A stretch of 64,000 nucleotides of DNA from Viscum album (Eukaryota; Streptophyta; Magnoliopsida; Santalales; Viscaceae): NCBI GenBank assembly GCA_963277665.1, contig OY728166.1:548511219-548575218 (forward strand), read 5' to 3'. Positions 22,985 through 35,224 of this stretch are shown piece after piece. Within the stretch, counting starts at the first letter, position 1, and each line of letters opens with the position of its first letter. Under the pieces are notes generated by a model. The model saw nothing but the letters and a program-made list of their open reading frames with translations, was not told where the DNA came from and did not search any database. The translations under genes and the position numbers were made by a program.

Positions 22985-25644
22985 TGTAACTACATGGACA
23001 CGGCCAACCACCCGAACAATGTCGAACGGGTTGGGTGTCACTACCTTATACGCACCTCCCCTAAACGCCAAAGGCTGCCGATTAATAGTGATGGTCTGTT
23101 AGGTACAGTGGGGAGGATATACCATCACGGAGGAATTAAAAGTACTGGTCCAAGTAATAAACTAAAATATGCAGTAGAAATAAATGACTCGGCAGACATG
23201 AACCAGCCCCGAATTGCAGAAGCACATTCAATAACAATAAATAGTGGAAGCAATATAAAAACAGCAACAACGGAAACTAAACAGAACATCATGCCACCAA
23301 TCAACTGCAATAACTGCTAATACAAACAAGCATGCTTCCAAAAAAGTCATACAAATCAATATATATAAATATATATATATCACGATGTCAATGTCTAAAA
23401 AACTGTAGATACAATATAAAATAAACATGCTGATGCAAGAAAAGAATACTAAGCATGTAACTCAAGTACGGCACGACCTCAGGGTCCGTGCCAGTCTCCA
23501 AGTCAACAGCACTAAAGTCCATCTCCTGAGGCTGACCCTTTACCTGCATGCAATCTCATAAAGTCTACACTTGTCTAGAAGGTCTCGTGTAGGGTGTGAG
23601 ACAAGTCTCAGTAGGATACCACCCAGAGGTGCATACCTAATATTAGTGTTTAGGAAGACATGTTTATATAAGAAAATAGTAAACAGTGCAATGCCCAAAA
23701 GTAAACAAAGACTTCACTTGTGCTCAGCAGCCACCATGAAGTGTCACCTGCTTTGGCCAATGCCAGAATTTCTGATCTGCATCTCAACACCTCGTGCCAC
23801 CTGACACAAGGTGTCTCAAGTACCGACGTCCCGAAGGCATTCCCAACCGTCGTAACCTAGCTCGAAAGCTCAACCTTCCCATCACACAATATCCAGAGGA
23901 ACATCGATATCTATCCTCAAAAGATAACCGGAGGTACGATGATGTTTTCCCTCAAACCACGACGAGCCTCTACCCCCAACCTGACCGCCTCAAAGTTGTC
24001 TTCCGAAGGCTCCTCACCTTCCACGTGGCTTTCTATGGAAGGGTCCCCAAAACCAAATATACCTAACCGCATCTACCGGGGGACTCTACACATTGAGTGG
24101 CCATACCACCTCATCTCGGAGTCTATCTGTGTGCACACTACTCAAAAGTACCCGGTTAGCTGTAATCACCTCAACAAGTTCCCAAGCCACAAAATCTCCA
24201 AATCCTCATGTCCCTGTGAACCTGTCGCTCCAGTCTGAGGGTCTCTCCATCCAGTAGCCCAGGCCAAGCCCAACCTGACAGTCCAACTGTCTCAACCAAC
24301 GTCTGTGACACCCAACAACGTGGTAGCAACCACCCAAAGTAACCCGAGCTAAGAGCCCCAACCTGTGATCCCCATCATTCAACAATATATCTGGGACATG
24401 CCCAACACAACAAGCAGTTCAACACATGAAATATCACACATTGCACATTCATACTTGGAAGCATTACTTTAAACAGGCAATTGCTAAACAGTCAATTTTC
24501 ACTACTTCTGCTATCCCATACCAGTACCTAACTCATTCACAATTTAATAATTAAACTAATCAGTTTAACTAGAGACATTCAATAAGCAGTTTAAACAACT
24601 ATCCAATTCACACGCATTTCGGCACCCCCGACGGAATTTCCCCAAACGAGCAACGACCTCTAACCCGGTCTCACTCGATCGCAATAGAGTTTTGGAATAC
24701 CCAGAGGTATTCCACAATGCATATAATTAAATAAAAAAATAAACATGGTCCCTCTCAACACTCGACGTCGTGCCCGAAGGTCGCAACCCTAAATTGTCTA
24801 CGAAAACACAAAAGAAGGTATGCACCACCTACCTCGTACTCGTACGATGCCACTCCTTTGATTTCAGACTCTGAATCAGACTGAATCGTGGTAGATCTGT
24901 GTTTCCGTCAAATCCGTCAATTCCGTTCGGAAAGAATCTACTGAGGAACAAGTGAGGAATAAAGGAAAAATAAGGGTGCGCGGGGTTAGCCTCTCCGATG
25001 CGGTTCTGCTGCCTCCGACGGATCGAAGAACAGAGGTCGTACGATAGATCTAGAAGGATTTGTGTTCGTGGAGGTCTTTCAGATGGTCTGTTCATCCAAA
25101 GGGGGAGAAGAATAGAATTCTGGGAATGAGGCGCGGCGATGCCTCGGCCAATCAAATAAAAAAAATTACATGGCGTATATTTCCTGAGTACACGATGTGT
25201 ATATGTTTTTCTGTACTCCTACTTAAGCGGAGTCTGACACACGGTCTGGACCGTGTACACGGTCAGCACACGGCCAGGGTCCCGGCCGCTACACGGGGCA
25301 TGGGTACACGACGTGTCAAGGAAGGCTACACACCGTGTAGATGGAAATTTACACCTAGGAACCATAAGAAATGTACCTGTCCTCGCACAGGTAAGGAATA
25401 CATGGCATGTCTATAAATATACGACGTGTAGTAGGAAAGTTCTACACGGTCTTCACACGGCATGTACTCGGCAAGCACACGACCTGTAACTTGGGTAACT
25501 CATACACAGCGTGTCCTTATATTACACAGTGTGTAGTCTGGAAATTTCGAGAAACTGCCCAGATTTTCCAGACTTCTCAAAAACCAGTCAAAAGTTTAAA
25601 CAGGGTCGGAATTTGACCCATTTCCAAATACTCGGGTTCTTACA
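22985..25644 (-). mobile_element. Element T 5' LTR (2660 bp)
   Basis: Pair of 17563-20209. It begins on the minus strand at 25644 with TGTAAGAACCC and is flanked by ACATC at 25645-25649. Confidence 0.9.
25170..25535. repeat. Cluster of ACACGGCGTGT-type palindromes, element T 5' LTR
   Basis: Second copy of the palindrome cluster at 19740-20100. Individual units differ between the two LTRs (for example TACACGACGTGT against TACACGGCGTGT), so the cluster is drifting while the pattern stays readable. Confidence 0.6.
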
Positions 25645-25649
25645 ACATC
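25645..25649. repeat. Target site duplication of element T, right (ACATC)
   Basis: Exact partner of 17558-17562. Confidence 0.9.
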
Positions 25650-26725
25650 TTATTTTCATTTCTACTTCTCTTGAATCCAATCATAAGAGGATGCTTCTTT
25701 ATGTCCATAGAAAACATAAGAAAGCCATTGGTTGGACACTGACTGATATTCCTGGGATTATCCCACTAATAGGTACTCATATGATTGTTCAAGATTCTAA
25801 TTCAAAGCAATGTAATCAGTCTCAACAGAGACTCAATTCAAATATCATAGAGGTATTAATGATGGAACTTATGAAATTGTTAAAAGATGGAATCATATAT
25901 CTCATAGCTTAGAGTGAGTGGGTGAGACCAATCCATGTGGTTCCCAAGAAGGCAGGAATCACAGTGATAACCAATAAAGATGGAGATATTCATACAACTA
26001 GGGTGAGTAGTGGCAGGAGAGTCTGCATCGACTAAAAGAAGTTAAACTCATTTACCAAGAAGGACCATTTACCCTTACCATTCAATGACCAAGCCCTTGA
26101 GAGAGTGTCAAGTCAGTCCTTCTACTATTTCTTATATAGTTACTCAGGGTAAAATCAGATTGAGGAATCCATGGATGATCAATGGAAGACCAGAGTCACC
26201 TGTCCATTTGTCACATTTTCCTTCAAATGCATGCCCTTTGGGTTAGGAAATTCCCCTGGAACATTATAGAGGTGCATGATTGAAATCCTCTCAGACATGG
26301 TAGGGGATTTTCTAAAGGTCTTCATGGATTAATTCTTTGTGTTTGGTGATACATTTGAGGGATGTATGAGGAATGTGGAGATAATCTTTTCATGATGTGA
26401 AAAAAATAATTTGGTCCTAAACTAGGATAAATTTCATTTCATGGTTAAAGAGGGACTAGTTCTAGGCCATCTGGTCTCAGGTTGGGGTATATCAGATGAT
26501 AAATCCAAGGATGACATCATTTGTCACCTTCTATCAGCCAAAATTGTAAAGGAAGTGATGTCTTTCTTGGGACATGTTGGTTTCTATAGAAGATTCATCA
26601 CGGATAGTAGTTCAATCTCTTGTCCCCTTTGTGATATCCTAATTAATGATGCTCCATTTGTTTGGATAGAAAGATTTGAGGGTTTATTATCAACCCTCAA
26701 ATCCTTTCTCATATCTCTCCCATTA
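25650..26725 (+). pseudogene. Athila-like reverse transcriptase (decayed)
   Basis: It opens with KHKKAIGWTLTDIPGI, the hallmark block before Athila RT. Visible RT landmarks in order are VVPKKAG, CID*KKLN (the Tyr of CIDYRKLN is a stop) near 26020, PLPFNDQALERV, CPFVTFSFKCMPFGLGNSP near 26200-26260, and the catalytic box at 26321-26332, where F/YMDD reads FMD-stop. The long frame from 26441 contains GLVLGHLVSGWGI and SFLGHVGFYRRFI (the thumb/connection). The enzyme would copy element RNA into DNA; with these stops it cannot. It joins upstream to the fragment at 17303-17562. Confidence 0.88.
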
Positions 26726-27110
26726 TGAATTATCTAAATTGGAACCACCCTTTTGAACTTCTTTGTGATGCCAGTGACTTTGATGTTGGAGCTGTGTTAC
26801 GAAAATGTTGTAATAAAACTCCTTATGTCATTGATTATGAAAGAAACTACAAAAATGATTCCCAAATCAACTACACCACCACTGAAAAAGAGTTTCTTGA
26901 TATTTTATTTTACATAGAGAAATTTAGGTCCTATCTCTTAGGAACACCCATAATTGTCTTCACTATCCATTCAACCCTAAAATACATTTTCCAAAAACAA
27001 TATTCCAATGCTAGACTAATTAGGTAGTCCTTATCTTACAATAATTTGACCTCACAATCAAGGACAAAAAGGGTGTTTATAATTTTTTAGTTGATCACCT
27101 CTCAAGGATG
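26725..27110 (+). pseudogene. Athila-like RNase H (decayed)
   Basis: An open stretch of 100 codons contains LLCDASDFDVGAVL (first catalytic Asp region), NYTTTEKEFLDILF (catalytic Glu region) and FRSYLLGTPIIVFTIHSTLKY (the YTDH block is now FTIH, losing an Asp). A stop at 27025-27027 interrupts the tail, which ends with DHLSRM near 27100. This domain would degrade the RNA strand during reverse transcription. Confidence 0.85.
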
Positions 27111-28452
27111 GAAATCAATGAAAACTTAAATCACCTTTCTATGTCTAATTCATTCCCCAATGAACACCTATACTCTATGAGTGTCTGTCCTTGGAATGAT
27201 GACATAGCCAACTTCATAGTTACCGAAGTCATTCCAAAATTCATAGGGACTGAATTTTTAAAGAAATTCCATTTTGATGTAAGGAAATATGTGCTTGATG
27301 AACCATACCTCTATAAGTTCTTCCCATACCAAATCATTAAAAGGTGTGTCCCAGAATCTAAACAAGAGTCCATCCTTAAATTCTATCATAGTGGGGCTTG
27401 TAGAGGTCACATTTCCTCTAAAAACTAATGCTAAGGTTCTTTAGTGTGGTATCTTCTGGCCCACCCTCTAAAGGGACTCCTACACATTTTTCCAAAGTTT
27501 TCCTAAGTGTCAACAAGTAGGGTCCATCGCAAAAAGGAATCAAAGGCCACTCACTCCCATCTTAGTGGTTGAAATATTTGACTGCAGGGGAATTGAATTC
27601 ATCTGACCCTTCCCAAAATCTAGAGGATATATCTACATCCTCTTAGCTGTTGATTATGTCTCAAAATTAGTTGATTCCATTCCCACTTAGTTGAATGGAA
27701 ATCTTATTGTGATTCTATTTCTAAAAGAGCATATATTTTCTAGATTTGGAATTCCTAGAGATATCATTATGATCTTGGAACCCATTTCTGAAACCAACCA
27801 TTCTTTTCAATCATATATAAGTATAGGATTTCTCACAATGTTTCCACTTCCTACCATACTTAGTGAAATGGTCAAACTGAGTTAGTGAAAATGGAGATTA
27901 AGAAAATTTTTGAAAAAACTTTCAATCCCTCTCGAAAATAATGCTCCACGAAACACTTGGATGTTCTTTGGGAATATCGTTCATCATACAAAACCATCCT
28001 AGAAATGTCACCATATAGGTTGGTTTATGGAAAACCATTCCATTTAAATGTTGAAATTGATCATAAGGCTTTTTGGGTAATCTAGAAAATAAATTATGAC
28101 TGCTCAATGGTTGGAACAAAAAAGAAATTAGATCTCAATGAACTTTAGTAAGTAAGGATGAAGGCTTATGAGAAATTAAGTATCAATATACATAGAGTTT
28201 AATATTACCAATCAAGGAATAGAAAAGTCAAATATTTTGAACAAGTAAAATTTTTTCTCTTGTATAGTTCAAAACATCATTTACACTGGTGAATGTTTAT
28301 TTCTAGATGGTCAGGTCCTTTTATAGTGCATCATGTGTACACTTTTGGGGTAGTAGAGATTCAAGATCTCACAAGTGGTAAAATATTCAAGGTCAATGTT
28401 CATAGTTTAAAACCATTCATTGAATCATTAAATAAACAAGAAACAAAAATTT
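27108..28452 (+). pseudogene. Athila-like integrase (decayed)
   Basis: The 106-codon frame at 27108-27428 holds the N-terminal zinc-binding region: PWNDDIANFIV, EPYLYKFFPYQIIKRCVPES and YHSGACRGHI (the two His). The core is heavily broken (27430-27900), with VDYVSK- and FSRFGIPRDII-like remnants. Near the end, SRWSGPFIVHHVY and EIQDLTSGKIFKVNVHSLKPF (about 28300-28425) match the Athila integrase C-terminus. It would insert element DNA into the chromosome; it is not functional here. Confidence 0.85.
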
Positions 28453-30088
28453 AGTTAACTAATCCAATCTATGAACTAGGAAAAAATGTTAGATTTATGA
28501 TCTATGTCGGGCTAATGTAGTTATACAAAGCGCTGCATTGGAGGTAACCCTTTCTATTCAAGTTTCCAATCTTTTTGTTTTTTAATAAACTTTATATTTC
28601 AAATAGGATTAGTGGATCATTTTGATATAATTTATTCTACATCAGACCATTGACATGTTCTTCTCTTATGAGTATGTATGGGTATGAAATGGGAGCACTG
28701 TATTCATCTGTGTGACGCAGTGTGATCCCTGGGTACTAACTTACCCATAAATTAAAAAGAAGACAATGTATCATCACTATGATTTTAAAAATAGAGAAAA
28801 CACAAAAATGGTGAGACTTTGTATTAAATAAGTTGTTGTGTTGTTTGTTTTGTCTAGTTTTTTCTTGTTTTAATGGTTTAGAAACTATTTTTGGGTGATA
28901 TATATTCAATCAAAGAGATTCCTATATCTCCCATGAGAATAAAGAGTGATTTGGGAGCACTGCAATCATCATTATAAAGCCACAAGGTGAACTTCTTCCA
29001 TGCCCTTTCAAACTAATCCCCCCCACCCCGGCTTTCTCCTCTATTTTCATTTTATGAAACTAGGGACAATTTAATTCTAATATGGGGGGTTTGGAAACAA
29101 AATGTTTGTTAAAAAAATGAGAAAAGGAGTAAAATTCCATTATCATTCATATAATAACATATTTGATCACATTAAAACTACATAGAAAATATTTTTTTTC
29201 CTTTACTCTTAATTTAATTCATGATAATCTTTACAAGAATTTATTTTTGAAGTTATATTGTCCAATGAGAATTTTCATCATTTTTATTTTCATATATTAA
29301 ATCAAAAAGCCACAATGCACGTCATCTAGACGGTGGGGTACTAATTTTAATTCTCGAGATCCCATAATAAATAGCATAGTCTGGTTCGATTTTTATTAAT
29401 AATATGAGTATTCAAAAAAATTAATAAAATAAAATAAAATAAAAATTTGCGGGTAGAGCAATGAATTGATAAAATGTGAGGCTTTCAGCACTTGGGGATC
29501 AAGACTCCAAAGTTTTCTAGGCTTTATATCTTCCTTATATCTCTATTTATGTAAATATGACTTTGTTTTTGATCAAGTTAACTTGAGATGATGTCCGGGT
29601 ATGTGGGCTTAACTTGTTGTCCTATGGCCTTCGATCCTCAAATTCATCGACAATGTCTTGCTACGTGGGTTAATTTTATTAACCTCAATGTCAATTAATA
29701 TGGAAACATTGAAAAAAATTAAACTCAAAAAAATAATAAAAATATAATGATGAATACTCATATAACGATTAAATGTGATTCCACCTATCGCTTCTATGAT
29801 TTCCCCATTGAATGAAAATGAACCACATATCTATTGTGATTCACAACACATCATTTCACCTAATTGAGTATGATGAAGTATGATAATGGATTTGATCAAA
29901 GGAATGGGATTGGTACTGGGATGTACTTTTAAATTTATCTTGTTTTAAATTATTTGGATATGTTATAATGATATATTTTTGTGCAGTTGACATTGTGAGC
30001 ACTGTTTGTTATAATATGTTTGAAAAAAGAATTCAAATAAAATATTCAAATTATTTTCTCGAGACTAGAAAATAGTAAGTTGGCGGTG
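28453..30088 (+). other. Athila-like post-pol noncoding region
   Basis: No envelope-like frame could be recognised. At 28529-28550 the motif AGCGCTGCATTGGAGGTAAC resembles the short AGCGCT..GGGAGGCAACCC block I recall lying just after integrase in many Athila elements. Two GGGAGCACTG repeats follow (28691 and 28950). Just before the 3' LTR the purine-rich AAGTTGGCGG (30077-30086) is the likely polypurine tract. Confidence 0.6.
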
Positions 30089-31821
30089 TGATTAGACAAT
30101 AAAAACACATATGTTAATTAAATTTTAATGGTTTAAAATGCTAAATTTTTTATCTCATGGTCCCATGTAAGTGGATTTTAATTTTGAACATCCATTCTAA
30201 TCATTTGTGTACTTTATGCATAATGTAAACTAATTTACGCCCAATGATTAATCTGATTTTAAGGAACTTAATTATCTATATTTTAATTTTTATTTTGTGA
30301 AATGGATCTACACATAAATATGAAAATTTTTTATTTAGGGATCAGTGGAGGATTCATAAAGTATGGTAGTGATATTTGGAGATGAAAGGAAACAATTATG
30401 GAGAAGGTAGATTGGACACCATCCCACTGATAAGAATGTGGGGCCTACAATAAAAACCCAATGAAGCAAAAAATTCGTTGGAATCTAGAACACATATATA
30501 GTAACAAATATTTATTCAGTATCCATTGAAAATTTAGTCTTCATGGTGGTTATTAAGGAAGCCCAAATATAATATCAAAATCTGGGCCAGAATCTACGAC
30601 CCAGAATGTTATCCTACTAATTTGGGAATATCTACCGATCAAAAACTCCAAATTGAATCAATGTTTATAGTCTGTTAGTGGATATATGGTGATCAATTTT
30701 CTTCTTCTATGGACCACTCTAATTCTGCCATCTATATGTTCATTTCAATGCGTCTGTTTGGTGGATGAAACTAGATTCCACTTCGGGTCAAAAGAGGGAA
30801 ACAATTTTTAACCACTACTTTCCTCCAAACTAAGGCCTAAATTAATTTAATAATTGGGCATTAATTTATTGAGGCTAGGTATAAGGCTTCCCAATTTCCA
30901 ATTTAACATAGTGGTGGTGATGGTGATGACATCTCTTGTTTTTTGTAATGTTATTACGCCAAAGTTTTGTTGTAATGCTTTCAGTTTCAATGTAAGTTTC
31001 CATTTTGTATTTCTATGTTCTTAATAAACATCATTATCTTTCACTCTTCCAATTTCTTTCATTAATCCTCTATAAGCACAAAGAACAGTGAAATATCTGT
31101 GTTTTTTTGAATTAGTTCACACATAGGTGTGAATTTCATTCACACACACAATGTAGTGGTTGTTATTTATTAGGTTTAATTTTCTTCAATCCAATTCTTG
31201 TAAGCCATATTCTGCACACCATTGAGAGTATACCATCAATGGAGGGCTAACACTTTTATGCATTTATCATTGGAAGATTCAGACCCTAGATGGAATTTTA
31301 TTTTATGAAAGAATTTTTGTTAATTGGATACCTAATTTAAGACATCCATTCTTCAGTTATTTCCACTCTTCATCTTCACTGTGTTTAAGTAAGCTAAATC
31401 CATGTAATAAAATGACCATATACCTTGGATAGATCATGGATTTGGTTCTTTAGGTGTGTAGAAGATTATTAATTGAGTTTAGTTAAAAAAACCTAAAAAT
31501 TATAATGTTAGTGTAATTTTAAATAATTGATTCATCTATAATTAGTAAAGAAAGTTGTCTAAAGAAGTAAAATTCATTCAGTCCACCCTGAGCATAATCC
31601 TTAGATCATCCCATTCTCATTGAATTGAATTCACTTAGTTTTATTAGTGTTCATAAAAACTATATAAAATTGAAACCATTTTGGCTAATTCTTAGCCAAA
31701 AATCAATCACATAGGTTGTGTATCTTCGGTATCTTCTTAGGTCACAGTTGATTCGACAACCCAAGCTAGACTACATGGACTGTTTTACCTCAATCTATTG
31801 GGTAAATTTGATCATTAATCA
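30089..31821 (+). mobile_element. Athila-like 3' LTR
   Basis: Pair of 2494-4230, 1733 bp. It ends ATTAATCA at 31821, after which B's LTR resumes as TGTGGATATTTTCC, matching TGTGTCTATTTTCC in B's intact 3' LTR. Confidence 0.85.
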
Positions 31822-31826
31822 GAGGT

Positions 31827-32842
31827 TGTGGATATTTTCCAATATTATATCATTACCGACGCTTCCCATACAATATTATAAGAATATTTGCAAAATAAAA
31901 TTTTTCTTTTATAATTATATGACATTTAAATGATTTCAAAATAAAAGAGATATTTCTCTAAAAAAGTTTTAATTTCATCTATGTCAGTAACGTTTGATGG
32001 ATTTTAAGCTTCTTTGAAGTTTATTTATTATCATTCGAAACATCCATATTTTATTGAGGGTTTTGTGATATGTTTGACTATGGATGTGTTATTTTTACAC
32101 CATTCATGGTTTATGGATAAAGTATTGACATTTTGTATGCTAGTTTTATTACGAATGTTTATGTTATGTTTAAACATTTTCAAATGGGGAATGCATTGGA
32201 TTTAATGAGTAACTAGTGGATCCTACTATAGATAGTCAATGCATCGGTAGGTCTCATGAGACAAATTAGTGTCTTGTAATAAGACCTTGAAAAAATCATA
32301 TTTGTAGTCTTGGCATAAGGCCTTGACTATGTGGTTATGAAGTATGGCATTGTGCATTCCATCATTATGAAATTAGCTATTGATATTAAATGTGATTATT
32401 CGACTAGTAGAATATTTATGTGAATAAGTGAATGGAATTATTTTATTTATCTTGTCCACATTATTTTGATGTTTAAGTTCAAAAGGATTTTGTTTTAGTT
32501 TTATAATTTCATTAAATGTTTATTATTATTTATCAAAGTCTCTGCTTTATTGTTATCCTTAATGAGCATATGATCTCACCCATTTCTACATTTTATTTTT
32601 CTTAGGATGTGAAGAAGTATATTTTGACTGAACTGTAGGGATAGTCTAAGGGATAATAATGTGGTCAATGGAGACAATTTTGTTGTTGTTTTTCATTTTA
32701 TAATGTAATGTAATGTTCATGTATGTAATCTATTTTCTAAGACATCTAAACAGATCGGTCCTTCGGGAGATGATTCCTTTTAATCATGCAAATGTATTAA
32801 CATAATGCAACGACCCCATGCTTCTAGGCTAGGGATGTTATA
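31827..32842 (+). mobile_element. Element B 5' LTR, right part
   Basis: It aligns with 38665-39675, for example the CACCATTCATGGTTTATGGA block and the RATCGGTCCTT block near the end. It ends GATGTTATA two bases before the primer site. Confidence 0.88.
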
Positions 32843-32844
32843 GT

Positions 32845-32855
32845 TGGTATCATAG
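32845..32855 (+). promoter_or_regulatory. Primer binding site of element B (tRNA-iMet)
   Basis: TGGTATCATAG, one mismatch from TGGTATCAGAG, placed two bases after the LTR end. Confidence 0.8.
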
Positions 32856-33341
32856 AAGTTTATAAAAAACCCTGGAAATAGTTTTATATAAACTATTATT
32901 AAAGAACATTACCCTAATATATAATTTGTTGATTAGTATAGTGGAATTTCCTAGAATTTTGTAAATGTTTAGATTTTTTGTAGTTTACTAGAAATACATC
33001 CCTATCTAGATACAAGCTGGTAGAGGAGGATCTGGCACTGATGTACCTAAAAGTGAAAACTCTGACGAGGAGATTTGGGGTTGACTTAGTGTATCCTGGT
33101 ACACGACAACATGCCTTTCATCACACTAGGTTTTGACACTCCTGGGGGGGTATGCTTAGGATAATTCAAATTTTAATTACAATCCATTACGATGGATTTA
33201 TGAGTAAATACTTCCTCAAAGAAAAACTTTATGATTATAAATTATATTCATAATCTTTTCAATTTATTTTACGTATTTTACAAGTTTGGATTTATGGATT
33301 TTGATTCATAAAATTAACCTAGTGTATAAATTTGTTTATAA

Positions 33342-33860
33342 ATGGTGCCCGTTATATGGAATGTGAACTCCAGCAATACACATGATCCAAAGAGTAAGAA
33401 GGATCATATCTTTCATGGTATTAAGCATACATTTAGAATGAAATTTTTATCTAATATATTACCATCATATGAAAAAATAGTATCATGTTTTAATAAGATA
33501 TGTAAATATTTTTCAGAGTCTTATGGATTTGAAGGGATGTCAGAGAAGAAAATGATGGTAGAGAGAGTGATATATAAAGGGAATAAGGGAAAGAATGATT
33601 TTCCAATATGTGATAACTGTGGAAATAAAAACCTTAGTAAATGCTTGAAGGGAATGAAAGTTTGTTATAAGTGTGGAGAAAAAGGATGCCCAGTACGTGA
33701 TTTCAATGGTATGAAAAGGGTTTCAAATGTACAATGCTTCATCCTTAATGAATTGGGACGCTACAAAAATCAATGTCCAAATCATCTGAGTATTTCACAA
33801 ATGATGCTATTGGATAATAATAAAATTATGATATTACCACAGATTAAGAGTAATGATTAG
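33342..33860 (+). CDS. Element B zinc-knuckle protein (truncated Tekay-type gag)
   Basis: An open 172-codon frame, the only reasonably intact one in the three large-LTR elements. Residues 1-85 are basic and unrecognised. Residues 90-101 (CDNCGNKNLSKC), 108-121 (CYKCGEKGCPVRDF) and 132-145 (C...NELGRYKNQC) are three CCHC-type knuckles in various states of decay: knuckle 1 has Leu for His, knuckle 2 has lost its final Cys, and knuckle 3 has lost its second. The capsid domain that normally precedes the knuckles is absent. A role in nucleic-acid binding is inferred from the knuckles alone. Frame openness may be chance after a long decay; the first ATG was taken as start without further support. 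Confidence 0.55.
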   Translation: MVPVIWNVNSSNTHDPKSKKDHIFHGIKHTFRMKFLSNILPSYEKIVSCFNKICKYFSESYGFEGMSEKKMMVERVIYKGNKGKNDFPICDNCGNKNLSKCLKGMKVCYKCGEKGCPVRDFNGMKRVSNVQCFILNELGRYKNQCPNHLSISQMMLLDNNKIMILPQIKSND

Positions 33861-35210
33861 TGTTATTATGTTGATATTAAAAAATTATTCCACTTGAGTA
33901 TTGTATCAATGATGTACTTTTTATAATAATTATGGAGTATATAAGGATTGTACTGAAGTACTATTTCATTAAGCATTTTAGATTGTGTAGTACCAAGAAA
34001 TGTGACTAAATAAAAAGTTAATTTTTTTGGAAAAAACATGGTTTAAGGAAAGATAAAACATTAATGTGGTCATGATACTGAGGTTTTAATTTTGGAATAA
34101 GAGATGATTGATTTGGATAAATTATATTGGATATTTTTTACATCCTTGAAACTGATTAATGGTATGTTTATTCCATCATTGTTTGAGTTTACAAAAATAT
34201 TGGTCATAAAGAGTATATATAGTATTCTGTAAGGAATAAGGAAAAATAAATGTAATCAATTTGAATTTATGGTAATTCAGGGTGTTACCTTGTTTTAAAA
34301 GAATACATGATGAATGTATTCACATGATATTACGTCGAAAAAAGTTATTCATTGTGTTTACCTTCCTTATTATTTTTGGACGGTGAGTTTAGAAAGAAGT
34401 ATTTTGGTTAAGACTTAAGGTAGCAATGGATTATGATTGACATTGGATACTATTTATAAGGTTAAAACATTTCGTAAGATTATTTTTGGATTTCCATAAA
34501 AAGGATAACACAGAGGTCGGGCGACAACCTATCACATCCGTCATGGCTGCGAGACTTGAACTCGCAACCGAGGATCGACAAGGGTGCATCACCTACCACT
34601 GGACAACATGATCTACTAGTTTGTATAATGTAGTTTTTTAAATGGTCTGACAGATAAATTATAAATTCCTTTTTTTGAAACACTATACAATTAGGATAAG
34701 TAGAATGTTTTTGAATTCTATTATATTTTGGAGTGAAAGATGAGTTTGTGGTAGGAATTATTAGAATGATGAAACAATACTTGTCATGTATATATATATA
34801 TATATTACTATTATTCTATTAATAAATTAATTCATCAACATTAGGGACGGGATCTTAATACCAAAACTGTGTTATCCAAATAACTTATGTTTTGGTGAAT
34901 TTCTGATATTTTACATCATCTTAGATTGATGACTTTGAGGCCCTCAATTTTACCCTTGTTTGTGATTGATGACCTCAATCACTCCATATAAATATTTATG
35001 TTTTTCCTAAAATTATGTGTCTCCATTTTCAACCAATGTTCTCATAATTGAGAACATAACTTGGTGGTGACTTTTTCATTCTCTTTCCATATTATTACGA
35101 CTAAATTTTATTAAACCAAAATTCAATGTGGGTTCTCCACAAAATTATTTTTCTATTTTTATCCAATAATTTTTGAAGTAAAATTTTAAATTTCCAGGAT
35201 TAAATTTATT
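33861..35210 (+). other. Element B 3' internal region, no gene recognised
   Basis: AT-rich sequence with only short broken frames; no protease or pol motif is visible. It holds the antisense tRNA-like sequence at 34519-34617 and an (AT)n run near 34790-34805. Confidence 0.6.
34519..34617 (-). other. tRNA-like sequence, antisense within element B
   Basis: On the minus strand it reads TTGTCCAGTGG (A-box-like, one mismatch), then GGTAGGTGAT, an anticodon-region-like TTGTCGATCC, and a perfect T-arm with stem TGCGAG/CTCGCA (plus strand 34548-34553 and 34561-34566) around TTCAAGT. Relative to element A the T-stem has changed at two pairs on both sides. The flank GACAACCTATCACATCCG is shared with A and C. 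No convincing acceptor stem is seen. Confidence 0.55.
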
Positions 35211-35224
35211 GAAGGAGGGTAGAA
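35211..35224 (+). promoter_or_regulatory. Polypurine tract of element B
   Basis: GAAGGAGGGTAGAA lies immediately before TGTAACACCCC of the 3' LTR. Confidence 0.75.

Larger units (their letters stand above)
17563..25644 (-). mobile_element. Element T: Tekay/Del-like gag-only LTR retrotransposon, reverse orientation
   Basis: Read on the minus strand, the LTR runs TGTAAGAACCC ... GGTCGTTACA, a common Tekay terminus. The 5' LTR is 22985-25644 and the 3' LTR 17563-20209. A tRNA-iMet primer site lies at 22971-22981 (minus strand). The 2.8-kb internal region holds a decayed gag with capsid core and knuckles but no pol, so the copy is non-autonomous. It has a perfect ACATC duplication. It is markedly more GC-rich than its AT-rich surroundings, consistent with a separate, later arrival. 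Confidence 0.9.
2494..31821 (+). mobile_element. Athila-like Ty3/gypsy retrotransposon, interrupted by two nested elements
   Basis: It is bounded by two LTRs of almost equal length (2494-4230 and 30089-31821). Both start TGATTAGACAAT; the 5' copy is followed by a degenerate tRNA-Asp primer site. The internal order is gag, protease, RT, RNase H, integrase, and the sequences resemble the Athila lineage (an LRSGK spacer, an HKKAIGW block before RT, a VNxxxLKPF end of integrase). Removing 6927-17302 and 17563-25649 leaves about 7.4 kb of internal sequence and a total near 10.9 kb, usual for Athila. It sits inside B's 5' LTR; the flanks GTGGG (2489-2493) and GAGGT (31822-31826) are a likely decayed target duplication. 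The start could be 2 bp further left. All reading frames are broken. Confidence 0.85.

Noticed and set aside
28453..30088. Envelope-like gene of the Athila element
   Set aside because: Some Athila elements carry one after pol, but no frame of useful length or transmembrane pattern could be seen here.
34480..34683. Minus-strand open frame of 67 codons
   Set aside because: It is produced by the antisense tRNA-like sequence; the frame is not kept in elements A and C in the same form, so it is not called a gene.
34790..34805. (AT)n runs here and near 9380, 15590, 15700 and 37960
   Set aside because: Simple microsatellites expected in AT-rich LTR DNA; no further meaning could be supported.
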